A stretch of 64,000 nucleotides of DNA, from assembly GCF_051401765.1 (NCBI RefSeq), contig NW_027480423.1, positions 13,454,001 through 13,518,000 on the forward strand. The letters are read 5' to 3'. The DNA comes from Calliopsis andreniformis. Lineage: Eukaryota > Arthropoda > Insecta > Hymenoptera > Andrenidae. The notes under the pieces are model-generated. The model searched no databases, was not told the DNA's origin, and saw only the letters and a list, made by a program, of their open reading frames with translations. Position numbers and translations under genes: made by a program. Numbering within the stretch: the stretch's first letter is position 1; every line of letters begins with the position of its first letter. This document shows, piece after piece, positions 23,590-35,987 of the stretch.

Positions 23590-25582
23590 TACGTTCCGGG
23601 TAACCTAGGTTTCACACTAGGGCGTTGCTCCAACAGATCGAATAGCTAGGGACTTAGAATTCAACGCCAGAAGGATAAAATACAATATAAGTACAACAGT
23701 TTTTCCATCGTATGTAATGAATAAATGCAGGCATTGTGAAAGTAATGGTCATTTCTACGTTCCGGGCAACCTAGGCTGCACTCTAGGGTGTTGCTCCACC
23801 AGATGGAATAGATAAAGACTTAGAATTCAATGCCGGAAGCATAAAATGCAATATAAATATAACAGCTTTTCCATCGTATAAAACGAATAATAGCCACCAG
23901 TGTGAAAGTTATGGTCATTTCCACGTTCGGGGCAACCTAGGCATCACTCTAGGGCGTTGCTCCACCTGTTCGAATAGTTAGGGCCTTAGAAGTCAACGCC
24001 CGAAGCATAATATGCAAAATAAATAGAACAGTTTTTCCATTGTATAAAACGAATAACTGTAACCAGTGTGAAAGTACTGGTCATTTCTACGTTCCGGGCA
24101 ACCTAGGCTTCACTGTAGGGCGTTGCTCCACCAAATCGAATAGTTAGGGCCTTAGAAGTCAACGCCCGAAGCATAAAATACAATATAAGTACAACAGTTT
24201 TTCCATCGTATAAAATGAATGATTGCGATCATTGTGAAAGTAATTGTCATTTCTACGTTCCGGGCAACCTAGCCTTCACTCTAGAGCGTTTCTCCACCAG
24301 ACCAAACAGTTAGGGCCTTAGAAGTCAACGTCCGAAGCATAAAATGCAAAATAAATATAACAGCTTTTCCATCGTATGAAACGGATAACAGCAACCAGTC
24401 TGAAAGTACTGGACATTTCTACGTTCCGGGTAACCTAGGTTTCACACTAGGGCGTTGCTCCACCAGATCGAATAGCTAGGGACTTAGAAGTCAACGCCAG
24501 GAGCATAAAATACAATATAAATACAACAGCTTTTCCATCGTATAAAATGAATAATAGCAACCAGTGTGAAAGTAATGGTCATTTCTACGTTCCGGGCAAC
24601 CAAGGCTTCACTGTAGGGCGTTGCTCCACCCAAATCGAATAGTTAGGGCCTTAGAAGTCAACGCCCGAAGCATAAAATACAATATAAATACAACAGCTTT
24701 TCCATCGTATAAAATGAATAATTGCACACAGTGTGAAAGTAATGGTCATTTATACGTTCCGGGCAACCTAGGCTTCACTGTAGGGCGTTGCTCCACCAAA
24801 TCGAATAGTTAGGGCCTTAGAAGTCAACGCCCGAAGCATAAAATACAATATAAGTACAACAGCTTTGCCATCGTATAAAATGAATAATTGCAAACAGTGT
24901 GAAAGTAATGGTCATTTCTACGTTCCGGTCAACCTAGGTGTCACTCTAGGGCGTTGCTCCACCACATCTAATAGCTACGGCCTTAGAAGTCAACGCCAGG
25001 AGCATAAAATACAATATAAATACAACAGCTTTTCCATCGTATAAAATGAATAATTGCACACAGTGTGAACGTAATGGTCATTTATACGTTCCGGGTAACC
25101 TAGGTTTCACACTAGGTCGTTGCTCCACCAGACCGAATAGCTAGGGACTTAGAATTCAACGCCAGAAGGATAAAATACAATATAAGTACAACAGTTTTTC
25201 CATCGTATGAAATGAATAATTGCAGACATTGTGAAAGTAATGGTCATTTCTACGTTCCGGGCAACCTAGGCTGCACTCTAGGGTGTTGCTCCACCAGATG
25301 GAATAGATAGGGCCTAAGAAGTCAACGCCAGAAGCATAAAATACAATATAAATGCAACAGTTTTTCCATCGTATAAAATGAATAATTGCACACAGTGTGA
25401 ACGTAATGGTCATTTATACGTTCCGGGCAACCTAGGCTTCACTGTAGGGCGTTGCTCCACCAAATCGAATAGCTAGGGCCTTAGAAGCCAACGCCCGAAG
25501 CTTAAAATACAATATAAGTACAACAGCTTTGCCATCGTATAAAATGAATAATTGCACACAGTGTGAACGTAATGGTCATTTA
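23590..25582 (+). repeat. 12-monomer subunit (1,993 bp) inside the 25-monomer unit
   Basis: Repeats at 25583-27088 with an offset of 1,993 bp. Marks present in both include ATGTAATGAATAAATGCAGG (23712 and 25705), CACGTTCGGGGCAACC, GCATCACTCTAGGG and ACGGATAACAGCAACC. Within this subunit the last monomers differ from the second copy by an extra insertion of the GGGTAACC type of monomer. Confidence 0.85.
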
Positions 25583-27088
25583 TACGTTCCGGGTAACCTA
25601 GGTTTCACACTAGGGCGTTGCTCCAACAGATCGAATAGCTAGGGACTTAGAATTCAACACCAGAAGGATAAAATACAATATAAGTACAACAGTTTTTCCA
25701 TCGTATGTAATGAATAAATGCAGGCATTGTGAAAGTAATGGTCATTTCTACGTTCCGGGCAACCTAGGCTGCACTCTAGGGTGTTGCTCCACCAGATGGA
25801 ATAGATAAAGACTTAGAATTCAATGCCGGAAGCATAAAATGCAATATAAATATAACAGCTTTTCCATCGTATAAAACGAATAATAGCCACCAGTGTGAAA
25901 GTTATGGTCATTTCCACGTTCGGGGCAACCTAGGCATCACTCTAGGGCGTTGCTCCACCTGTTCGAATAGTTAGGGCCTTAGAAGTCAACGCCCGAAGCA
26001 TAATATGCAAAATAAATAGAACAGTTTTTCCATTGTATAAAACGAATAACTGTAACCAGTGTGAAAGTACTGGTCATTTCTACGTTCCGGGCAACCTAGG
26101 CTTCACTGTAGGGCGTTGCTCCACCAAATCGAATAGTTAGGGCCTTAGAAGTCAACGCCCGAAGCATAAAATACAATATAAGTACAACAGTTTTTCCATC
26201 GTATAAAATGAATGATTGCGATCATTGTGAAAGTAATTGTCATTTCTACGTTCCGGGCAACCTAGCCTTCACTCTAGAGCGTTTCTCCACCAGACCAAAC
26301 AGTTAGGGCCTTAGAAGTCAACGTCCGAAGCATAAAATGCAAAATAAATATAACAGCTTTTCCATCGTATGAAACGGATAACAGCAACCAGTCTGAAAGT
26401 ACTGGACATTTCTACGTTCCGGGTAACCTAGGTTTCACACTAGGGCGTTGCTCCACCAGATCGAATAGCTAGGGACTTAGAAGTCAACGCCAGGAGCATA
26501 AAATACAATATAAATACAACAGCTTTTCCATCGTATAAAATGAATAATAGCAACCAGTGTGAAAGTAATGGTCATTTCTACGTTCCGGGCAACCAAGGCT
26601 TCACTGTAGGGCGTTGCTCCACCCAAATCGAATAGTTAGGGCCTTAGAAGTCAACGCCCGAAGCATAAAATACAATATAAATACAACAGCTTTTCCATCG
26701 TATAAAATGAATAATTGCACACAGTATGAAAGTAATGGTCATTTATACGTTCCGGGCAACCTAGGCTTCACTGTAGGGCGTTGCTCCACCAAATCGAATA
26801 GTTAGGGCCTTAGAAGTCAACGCCCGAAGCATAAAATACAATATAAGTACAACAGCTTTGCCATCGTATAAAATGAATAATTGCAAACAGTGTGAAAGTA
26901 ATGGTCATTTCTACGTTCCGGTCAACCTAGGTGTCACTCTAGGGCGTTGCTCCACCACATCTAATAGCTACGGCCTTAGAAGTCAACGCCAGGAGCATAA
27001 AATACAATATAAATACAACAGCTTTTCCATCGTATAAAATGAATAATTGCACACAGTGTGAACGTAATGGTCATTTATACGTTCCGGG
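25583..27088 (+). repeat. Partial second copy of the 12-monomer subunit
   Basis: Follows its partner directly and agrees until about 27088, where TTCCGGGCAACC replaces TTCCGGGTAACC. Beyond that point the sequence matches 25428 onward instead (CCCGAAGCTTAAAATAC at 25495 and 27156, offset 1,661 bp, ten monomers). The subunit is therefore a mosaic with more than one exchange. Confidence 0.8.
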
Positions 27089-27328
27089 CAACCTAGGCTT
27101 CACTGTAGGGCGTTGCTCCACCAAATCGAATAGCTAGGGCCTTAGAAGCCAACGCCCGAAGCTTAAAATACAATATAAGTACAACAGCTTTGCCATCGTA
27201 TAAAATGAATAATTGCACACAGTGTGAACGTAATGGTCATTTATACGTTCCGGGTAACCTAGGTTTCACACTAGGTCGTTGCTCCACCAGACCGAATAGC
27301 TAGGGACTTAGAATTCAACGCCAGAAGG

Positions 27329-29528
27329 ATAAAATACAATATAAGAACAAAAGTTTTTCCATCGTATAAAATGAACAATTGCAGACATTGTGAAAGTAAT
27401 GATCATTTCTACGTTCCGGTAAACCTAGGTGTCACTCTAGGGCGTTGCTCCACCACAGCTAATAGCTACGGCTTTAGATGTCAACGCCAGGAGCATAAAA
27501 TACAATATAAATACAACAGCTTTTCCATCGTATAAAATGAATAATTGCAAACAGTGCGAAAGTAATGGTCATTTCTACGTTCCGGGCAACGTCGGCTGCA
27601 CTCTAGGGTGTTGCTCCACCAGATGGAATAGCTAGGGCCTTAGAAGTCAACGCCCGAAGCATAAAATGCAAACTAAATATAACAGCTTTTCCATCGTATG
27701 AAACGAATAACAGCAACCAGTCTGAAAGTACTGGTCATTTCTACGTTCCGGGTAACCTAGGTTTCACACTAGGGTGTTGCTCCAACAGATCGAATAGCTA
27801 GGGACTTAGAATTCAACGCCAGAAGGATAAAATACAATATAAGTACAACAGTTTTTCCATCGTATGTAATGAATAAATGCAGACATTGTGAAAGTAATGG
27901 TCATTTCTACGTTCCGGGCAACCTAGGCTGCACTCTAGGGTGTTGCTCCACCAGATGGAATAGATAAAGACTTAGAATTCAATGCCGGAAGCATAAAATG
28001 CAATATAAATATAACAGCTTTTCCATCGTATAAAACGAATAATAGCAACCAGTGTGAAAGTTATGGTCATTTCCACGTTCGGGGCAACCTAGGCATCACT
28101 CTAGGGCGTTGCTCCACCTGTTCGAATAGTTAGGGCCTTAGAAGTCAACGCCCGAAGCATAATATGCAAAATAAATAGAACGGCTTTTCCATTGTATAAA
28201 ACGAATAACTGTAACCAGTGTGAAAGTACTGGTCATTTCTACGTTCCGGGCAACCTAGGCTTCACTGTAGGGCGTTGCTCCACCAAATCGAATAGTTAGG
28301 GCCTTAGAAGTCAACGCCCGAAGCATAAAATACAATATAAGTACAACAGTTTTTCCATCGTATAAAATGAATGCTTGCGATCATTGTGAAAGTAATTGTC
28401 ATTTCTACGTTCCGGGCAACCTAGCCTTCACTCTAGAGCGTTTCTCCACCAGACCAAACAGTTAGGGCCTTAGAAGTCAACGTCCGAAGCATAAAATGCA
28501 AAATAAATATAACAGCTTTTCCATCGTATGAAACGGATAACAGCAACCAGTCTGAAAGTACTGGACATTTCTACGTTCCGGGTAACCTAGGTTTCACACT
28601 AGGGCGTTGCTCCACCAGATCGAATAGCTAGGGACTTAGAAGTCAACGCCAGGAGCATAAAATACAATATAAATACAACAGCTTTTCCATCGTATAAAAT
28701 GAATAATAGCAACCAGTGTGAAAGTAATGGTCATTTCTACGTTCCGGGCAACCAAGGCTTCACTGTAGGGCGTTGCTCCACCCAAATCGAATAGTTAGGG
28801 CCTTAGAAGTCAACGCCCGAAGCATAAAATACAATATAAATACAACAGCTTTTCCATCGTATAAAATGAATAATTGCACACAGTGTGAAAGTAATGGTCA
28901 TTTATACGTTCCGGGCAACCTAGGCTTCACTGTAGGGCGTTGCTCCACCAAATCGAATAGTTAGGGCCTTAGAAGTCAACGCCCGAAGCATAAAATACAA
29001 TATAAGTACAACAGCTTTGCCATCGTATAAAATGAATAATTGCAAACAGTGTGAAAGTAATGGTCATTTCTACGTTCCGGTCAACCTAGGTGTCACTCTA
29101 GGGCGTTGCTCCACCACATCTAATAGCTACGGCCTTAGAAGTCAACGCCAGGAGCATAAAATACAATATAAATACAACAGCTTTTCCATCGTATAAAATG
29201 AATAATTGCACACAGTGTGAACGTAATGGTCATTTATACGTTCCGGGTAACCTAGGTTTCACACTAGGTCGTTGCTCCACCAGACCGAATAGCTAGGGAC
29301 TTAGAATTCAACGCCAGAAGGATAAAATACAATATAAGTACAACAGTTTTTCCATCGTATGAAATGAATAATTGCAGACATTGTGAAAGTAATGGTCATT
29401 TCTACGTTCCGGGCAACCTAGGCTGCACTCTAGGGTGTTGCTCCACCAGATGGAATAGATAGGGCCTAAGAAGTCAACGCCAGAAGCATAAAATACAATA
29501 TAAATGCAACAGTTTTTCCATCGTATAA
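27329..29528 (+). repeat. 25-monomer unit, partial second copy (about 2.2 kb)
   Basis: Matches 23177-25376 at +4,152 bp, with a few differences such as TTTAGATGTCAACG against TTTAGAAGTCAACG near 27474 and AATGCTTGCGATC against AATGATTGCGATC near 28370. It breaks off near 29528, where AAAACGAATAATTGCAACC replaces AAAATGAATAATTGCACAC and the monomer population changes. Confidence 0.85.
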
Positions 29529-32500
29529 AACGAATAATTGCAACCAGTATGAAACCTATGGTCATTTCTACTTTCCTAGCAACCAAGGCTTCACCCAAGG
29601 GCGTTGCTCCAACAGATTGAATAGTTAGGGCCTCAGAAGTCAACGCCCGAAATATAAAATGCAAAAAAAATACAACAGTGTTTCCATCATATAACAGGAG
29701 TAATTGCAACCAGTTTGAAAGTGATGGCCAATTCTACGTTCCGGGCAACCTAGGTTGCACTCCAGGGCGTTGCTCCACCAGACCGAATAGTTACGGCCTA
29801 AGAAGTCAACGCCAGAAGCATAAAATACGGTATAAATACAACAGCTTTTCCATCGTATAAAACGATTAATTGCAACCAGTTTGAAGGTAATGGTCTTTTC
29901 TACGTTCCGAGCACCCTAGGCGTCACTCTAGGGCGTTGCTCCACTAGATCGAATAGCTAGGGCCTTAGAAGTCAACGCCAGAAGCATAAAATACAATATA
30001 AATACAACAGTTTTTCCATCGTATAAAACGAATAATTGCAACCAGTTTGAAACCTATGGTCACTTCTACTTTCCGAGCAACCTAGGCTTCACCTTAGGTC
30101 GTTGCTCCAACAGATTGAATAGTTAGGGCCTTAGAAGTCAACGCCCGAAGCATAAAATGCAATAAAAATACAACAGTGTTTCCATCATATAACAGGAATA
30201 ATTGCAACCAGTTTGAAAGTGATGGCCAACTCTACGTTCCGGGCAACCTAGGCTTCACTCTAGGGCGTTGCTCCACCAGATCGAATAGTTAGTGCCTTGG
30301 AAGTCAACGCCAGAAGCATAAAATACAATATAAATGCAACAGATTTTCCATCGTATAAAACGAATAATTGCAACCAGTATGAAACTTATGGTCATTTCTA
30401 CTTTCCGAGCAACCTATGCTTCACCCTAGGGCGTTGCTCCAACAGGTTGAATAGTTAGGGCCTTAGAAGTCAACGCCCGAACCATCAAATGCAAAAAAAA
30501 TACAACAGTGTTTCCATCATATAACAGGAATAATTGCAACCAGTTTGAAAGTGATGGCCAATTCTACGTTCCGGGCAACCTATGCTTCACTCTATTGCGT
30601 TGCTCCACCAGATCGAATAGTTAGTGACTTAGAAGTCAACGCCAGAAGCATAAAATACAATATAAATACAACAGTTTTTCCATCGCATAAAACGAATAAT
30701 TGCAACGAGTATGAAACTTATGGACATTTCTACTTTCCGAGCAACCTAGGCTTCTCCTTAGGGCGTTGCTCCAACAGATTGAATAGTTAGGGCCTTAGAA
30801 GTCAACGCCCGAACCATAAAATGCAAAAAAAATACAACAGTGTTTCCATCATATAACAGGAATAATTGCAAACAGTTTGAAAGTGATGGCCAATTCTACG
30901 TTCCGGGTAACCTAGGTTTCACTCCAGGGCGTTGCTCCACCAGACCGAATAGTTACGGCCTAAGAAGTCAACGCCAGAAGCATAAAATACGATATAAATA
31001 CAACAGCGTTTCCATCGTATAAAACGAATAATTGCAACCAGTGTGAAAGTTATGGTCATTTCTACATTCCGAGCAACCTAGGCTTCACTCTAGGGCGTTG
31101 CTCCACCAGATCGAATAGTTAGTGCCTTGGAAGTCAACGCCAGAAGCATAAAATACAATATAAATACAACAGATTTTCCATCGTATGAAACGAATAATTG
31201 CAACCCGTATGAAACTTATGGTCATTTCTACTTTCCGAGCAACCTATGCTTCACCATAGGGTGTTGCTCCAACAGGTTGAATAGTTAGGGCCTTAGAAGT
31301 CAACGCCCGAACCATCAAATGCAAAAAAAATACAACAGTGTTTCCATCATATAACAGGGGTAATTGCAACCAGTTGGAAAGTGATGGCCAATTCTACGTT
31401 CCGTGCAACCTAGGTTTCACTCCAGGGCGTTGCTCCACCAGACCGAATAGTTACGGCCTAAGAAGTCAACGCCAGAAGCATAAAATATTATATAAATACA
31501 ACAGCTTTTCCATCGTATAAAACGAATAATTGCAACCAGTGTGAATTTAATTGTCATTTCTACGTTCCGAGCACCCTAGGCGTCACTCTAGGGCGTTGCT
31601 CCACCACATCTAATAGCTACGGCCTTAGAAGTCAACGCCAGAGGCATAAAATACAATATAAATACAACAGCTTTTCCATCGTATAAAACGAATAATTGCA
31701 ACCAGTGTGAAAGTTATGGTCATTTCTACATTCCGAGCAACCTAGGCTTCACTCTAGGGCGTTGCTCCACCAGATGGAATAGTTCGGTCCATAGAAGTGA
31801 ACGCCAGAAGCATAAAATACAATATAAATATAACAGTTTTTCCATCGTATAAAACGAATAATAGCAACCAGTGTGAAAGTTATGGTCATTTCTACGTTCC
31901 GGGCAATCTAGGCTTCACTCTAGGGCGTTGCTCCACCAGATCAAACCGCTAGGGCCTTAGAAGTCAACGTCCGAAGCACTAAATACAAAATAAATAGAAC
32001 AGTTTTTCCATTGTATAAAACGAATAATTGCTACCAGTGTAAAAGTTATGGTCATTTCTACGTTCCGGGCAACCTAGGCTTCACCCTTGGCCGTTGTTCC
32101 ACCAGATCGAATAGCTAGGGCCTAAGAAGTCAACGCCCGAAGCATAAAATACAATATAAATATAACAGTTTTTCCATCGCATAAACCGAATAATAACAAC
32201 CAGTGAGAATGTTATGGTCATTTCTACGTTCCAGGCAACCTAGGCTTCACTCTAGGGCGTTGTTCCACCAGATCGAATAATTAGGGCCTTAGAAATCAAC
32301 GCCAGAAGCATAAAATACAATAAAGATGCAACAGTTTTTCCATCGTAAAACAGGAATAATTGCAACCAGTGTGAAGATAATGGTCTTTTCTACGTTCCGG
32401 GCAACCTAGGCTTCACTCTAGGACGGTGCACCACCAGATCAAATAGTTATGGCCTAAGAAGTCTACGCCAGAAGCATAAAATACAACATAAATACAACAG

Positions 32501-34505
32501 ATTTTCCATCGTATATAATGTATATTTGCAAACAGTGTGAAAGTAATGGTCATTTCTACGTACCGGGCAACCTAGGCTCCACTCTCGGGCGTTGCTCCAC
32601 CAAATCGAATAGCTAGGGCTTTAGAAGTCAACGCCAGAAGCATAAAATACAATAAAGATGCAAAAGTTTTTCCATCGTATAACAGGAATAACTGCAAACA
32701 GTGTGAAAGTAATGGTCATTTCCATGTTCCGTGCCTCCTAGTCTTCACTCTGGGGCGTTGTTCCACAAGATCGAATAGTTAGGGCCTAAGAAGTCAATGC
32801 CAGAAGCATAAAATACAATATAAATATAACAGTTTTTCCATCGTCTAAAACGAATAATAGCAACCAGTGTGAAAGTTATGGTCATTTCTACGTTCCAGGC
32901 AACCTAGGATTCACTCTAGGGCGTTGCTCCACCAGATCGAATAGTTAGTGCCTCTGACGTCAACGCCAGAAGCATAAAATACAATATAAATACATCAGTT
33001 TTTCCATCGTATAAAACGAATAATTGCAACCAGTTTGAAAGTGACGGCCAATTCCACCTTCCGGGCAATCTAGGCTTCACTCTAGGGCGTTGCTCCACCA
33101 GATCGAATAGTTAGTGCCTTAGAAGTCAACGCCAGAAGCATAAAATACAATATAAATACAACAGCTTTTCCATCGTGTAAAACGAATAATTGCAACCAGT
33201 ATGAAACTTATGGTCATTTCTACTTTCCGAGCAACCTAGGCTTCACCCTAGGGCGTTGCTCCAACAGATTGAATAGTTAGGGCCTTAGAAGTCAACGCCC
33301 GAACCATAAAATGCAAAAAAAATACAACAGTGTTTCCATCATATAACAGGAATAATTGCAACCAGTTTGAAAGTGATGGCCAATTCTACGTTCCGGGCAA
33401 CCTAGGCTTCACTCTATTGCGTTGCTCCACCAGATCGAATAGTTAGTGCCTTAGAAGTCAACGCCAGAAGCATCAAATACAATATAAGTACAACAGTTTT
33501 TCCATCGTATAAAACGAATAATTGCAACCAGAATGAAACTTATGGTCATTTCTACTTTCCGAGCAACACAGGCTTCACCCTAGGGCGTTGCTCCAACAGA
33601 TTGAATAGTTAGGGCCTTAGAAGTCAACGCCCGAACCATAAAATGCAAAAAAAATACAGCAGTGTTTCCATCATATAACAGGTATAATTGCAACCAGTTT
33701 GAAATTGATGGCCAATTCTACGTTCCGGGCAACCTAGGCATCACTCTATTGCGTTGCTCCACCAGATCGAATAGTTAGTGCCATAGAAGTCAACGAAAGA
33801 AGCATAAAATACAATATAAATACAACAGTTTTTCCATCGTATAAAACGAATAATTGCAACCAGTATGAAACTTATGGTCATTTCTACTTTCCGAGCAAGC
33901 TAGGCTTCACCCTAGGTCGTTGGTCCAACAGATTGAATAGTTAGGGCCTTAGAAGTCAACGCCCGAAGCATAAAATGCAATAAAAATACAACAGTGTATC
34001 CATCATATCACAGGTATAATTGCAAGCAGATTGAAAGTGATGGCCAATTCGACGTGCCGGGCAACCTAGGCTTCACTCTAGGGCGTTGCTCCACCAGATC
34101 GAATAGCTAGTGCCTTAGAAGTCAACGCCAGAAGCATAAAATACAATATAAATACAACAGTTTTTCCATCGTATAAGACGAATAATTGCAACCAGTGTGA
34201 AAGTTATAGTCATTTCTACTTTCCGGGCAACCTAGGCTTCACTCTAGGGCGTTGCTCCACCAGATCGAATAGTTAGGGCCTTAGAAGTCAACGCCAGAAG
34301 CGTAAAATACAATAAAGATGCAACAGTTTTCCCATCGTATATCAGGAATTATTGCAACCAGTGTGAAAGTAATGGCATATCATTGTTCCGGGCTACCTAG
34401 GCTTCACTCTAGGGCGTTGCTCCACCAGATGGATTAGTTAGGGCCTTAGAAGTCAGCGCCCGAAGCATAAAATACAATATAAATACAACAGCTTTTCCAT
34501 CGTAG
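29529..34505 (+). repeat. Diverged monomers, two types alternating with 2- and 3-monomer spacing
   Basis: Thirty diverged monomers without a long tandem copy. Two types recur. Type P reads TATGAAACTTATGG with TTTCCGAGCAACC. Type Q reads ATAACAGGAATAATTGC, TTTGAAAGTGATGGCCAATT, and is preceded by an eight-A run (GCAAAAAAAATACAACAG). GATGGCCAA occurs at 29723, 30221, 30553, 30885 and 31383, giving steps of 498, 332, 332 and 498 bp. A four-monomer repeat starts near 34145 with an offset of 663 bp (GTATAAGACG at 34171 and 34834). Confidence 0.8.
33229..33261. other. Dyad symmetry with perfect 7-bp outer arms, example in a P-type monomer
   Basis: In monomers with CCGAGCAACC the outer arms become GAGCAAC (33229-33235) and GTTGCTC (33255-33261), a perfect 7-bp inverted pair. 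They enclose CTAG (33236-33239) and CTAG (33248-33251). The G to A variant that defines this monomer type turns the G·T mismatch of other monomers into an A-T pair. Confidence 0.55.
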
Positions 34506-35987
34506 AAAACGAATAATTGCAACCTGTGTGAAGGTTATGGTCATATCTACGTTCCGGGCAACCTAGGCTTCACTGTAGGGTGTTGCTCCACCAGATCGAA
34601 TAGGTAGGGCCCTAGAAGTCTCCGCCCGAAGCATAAAATGCAATATAAATACAACAGCTTTTCCATCGTATAAAAGGATTAATTGCAACCAGTTTGAAAG
34701 TGATGATCACTTCTACGTTCCGGGCAACCTACGCTTCACTCTGGGGCGTTGCTCCACCAGATCGAACACTTAGGGCCTAAGAAGGCAACGCCAGAAGCAT
34801 AAAATACAATATAAATATAACAGATTTTCCATCGTATAAGACGAATAATTGCAACCAGTGTGAAAGTTATAGTCATTTCTACTTTCCGGGCAACCTAGGC
34901 CTCACTCTAGGGCGTTGCTCCACCAGATCGAATAGTTAGAGCCTTAGAAGTCAACGCCAGAAGCATAAAATACAATAAAGATGCAACAGTTTTCCCATCG
35001 TATATCAGGAATTATTGCAACCAGTGTGAAAGTAAAGGCATATCATTGTTCCGGGCAACCTAGGCTTCACTCTAGGGCGTTGCTCCACCAGATGGATTAG
35101 TTAGGGCCTTAGAAGTCAACGCCCGAAGCATAAAATACAATAAAGATGGAACAGTTTTTCCATCGTATAAATCGAATAATTGAAACCAGTGTAAAAGTAA
35201 TGGTCATTTCTACGTTCCGGGCAACCTAGGCTCCACCCTAGGGCGCTGCTTCACCAGATCGAATAGTTAGTGCCCTAGAAGTCAGCGCCAGAAGCATAAA
35301 ATTCACTAGAAATACAACAGTTTTTCCATCGTATAAAACGAATAATAGCAACCAGTGTGAAAGTTCTGGTCATTTCTAAGTTCCGGGCAACCTAGGATTC
35401 ACTCTAGGGCGTTGCTCCACCAGATCGAATAGTTAGGGCCTTAGCAATCAACGCCCGAAGCATAAAATACAAAATAAATAGAACAGTTTTTCCATTGTAT
35501 AAAACGAATAATTGCTACCTGTGTGAAAGTTATGTTCATTTCTACGTTTCAGACAACCTAGGCTTCACTGTAGGGTGTTGCTCCACCAAATCGAATAGGT
35601 AGGGCCATGGAAGTCAACGCCAGAAGCATAAAATACAATAAAGATGCAACAGTTTTCCCATCGTATATAACGAATAATTGCAACCAGTATGAAACTTATG
35701 GTCATTTCTACTATCCGAGCAACCTAGGCTTCACCCTAGGGCGTTCCTCCAACGGATTGAATAGTTATGACCTTAGAAGTGAACGCCCGAAACATAAAAT
35801 GCAAAAAAAATACAACTGTGTTTCCATCATATATCAGGAATAATTGCAACCAGTTTGAAAGTGATGGCCAATTCTACGTTCCGGGCAACCTAGGTTTCAC
35901 TCCAGGGCGTTGCTCCACCAGGCCGCATAGTTACGGCCTAAGAAGTCAACGCCAGAAGCATAAAATACGATATAAATACAACAGTTT
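34506..35987 (+). repeat. Segment S: source-like copy of a 1.5-kb block found again at 56 and 58 kb
   Basis: About nine monomers that recur at 56081-57562 (+21,575 bp) and 58404-59866 (+23,898 bp). Shared rare variants include AACCTGTGTGAAGG, AAGTCTCCGCCCG, AAGTAAAGGCATATC, AATTCACTAGAAATAC and ACTATCCGAGCAACC. The left edge is sharp at about 34506, where GTAGAAAAC gives way to the shared AAAACGAATAATTGC. The right edge is near 35987, where the distant copies switch to ACAGTTCTTCCATC. Confidence 0.88.

Larger units (their letters stand above)
23177..27328 (+). repeat. 25-monomer unit (4,152 bp), complete copy
   Basis: Begins where ATAAAATACAATATAAGAAC at 23177 agrees with 27329, just after a T/G mismatch. 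The offset to the next, partial copy is 4,152 bp (25 x 166 + 2). The unit is itself composite and contains an internal duplication with a 1,993-bp offset. Nearly all monomers are of the AAAATGAATAA subfamily and many read GGGTAACCTAGGTTTCACAC. Confidence 0.85.

Noticed and set aside
29308..29709. Open reading frame of 133 codons on the minus strand (a similar one at 49886-50287)
   Set aside because: It is the reverse translation of two to three satellite monomers. Related frames recur wherever the same monomer variants recur, and no start context, domain or codon bias supports a gene.
34370..34390. Possible foreign insertion at the odd AATGGCATATCATTG monomers (also 35030, 56605, 58930)
   Set aside because: The flanks keep the 166-bp register to within a base and the segment aligns with AATGGTCATTTCTACG with substitutions and a small loss, so it is a diverged monomer.
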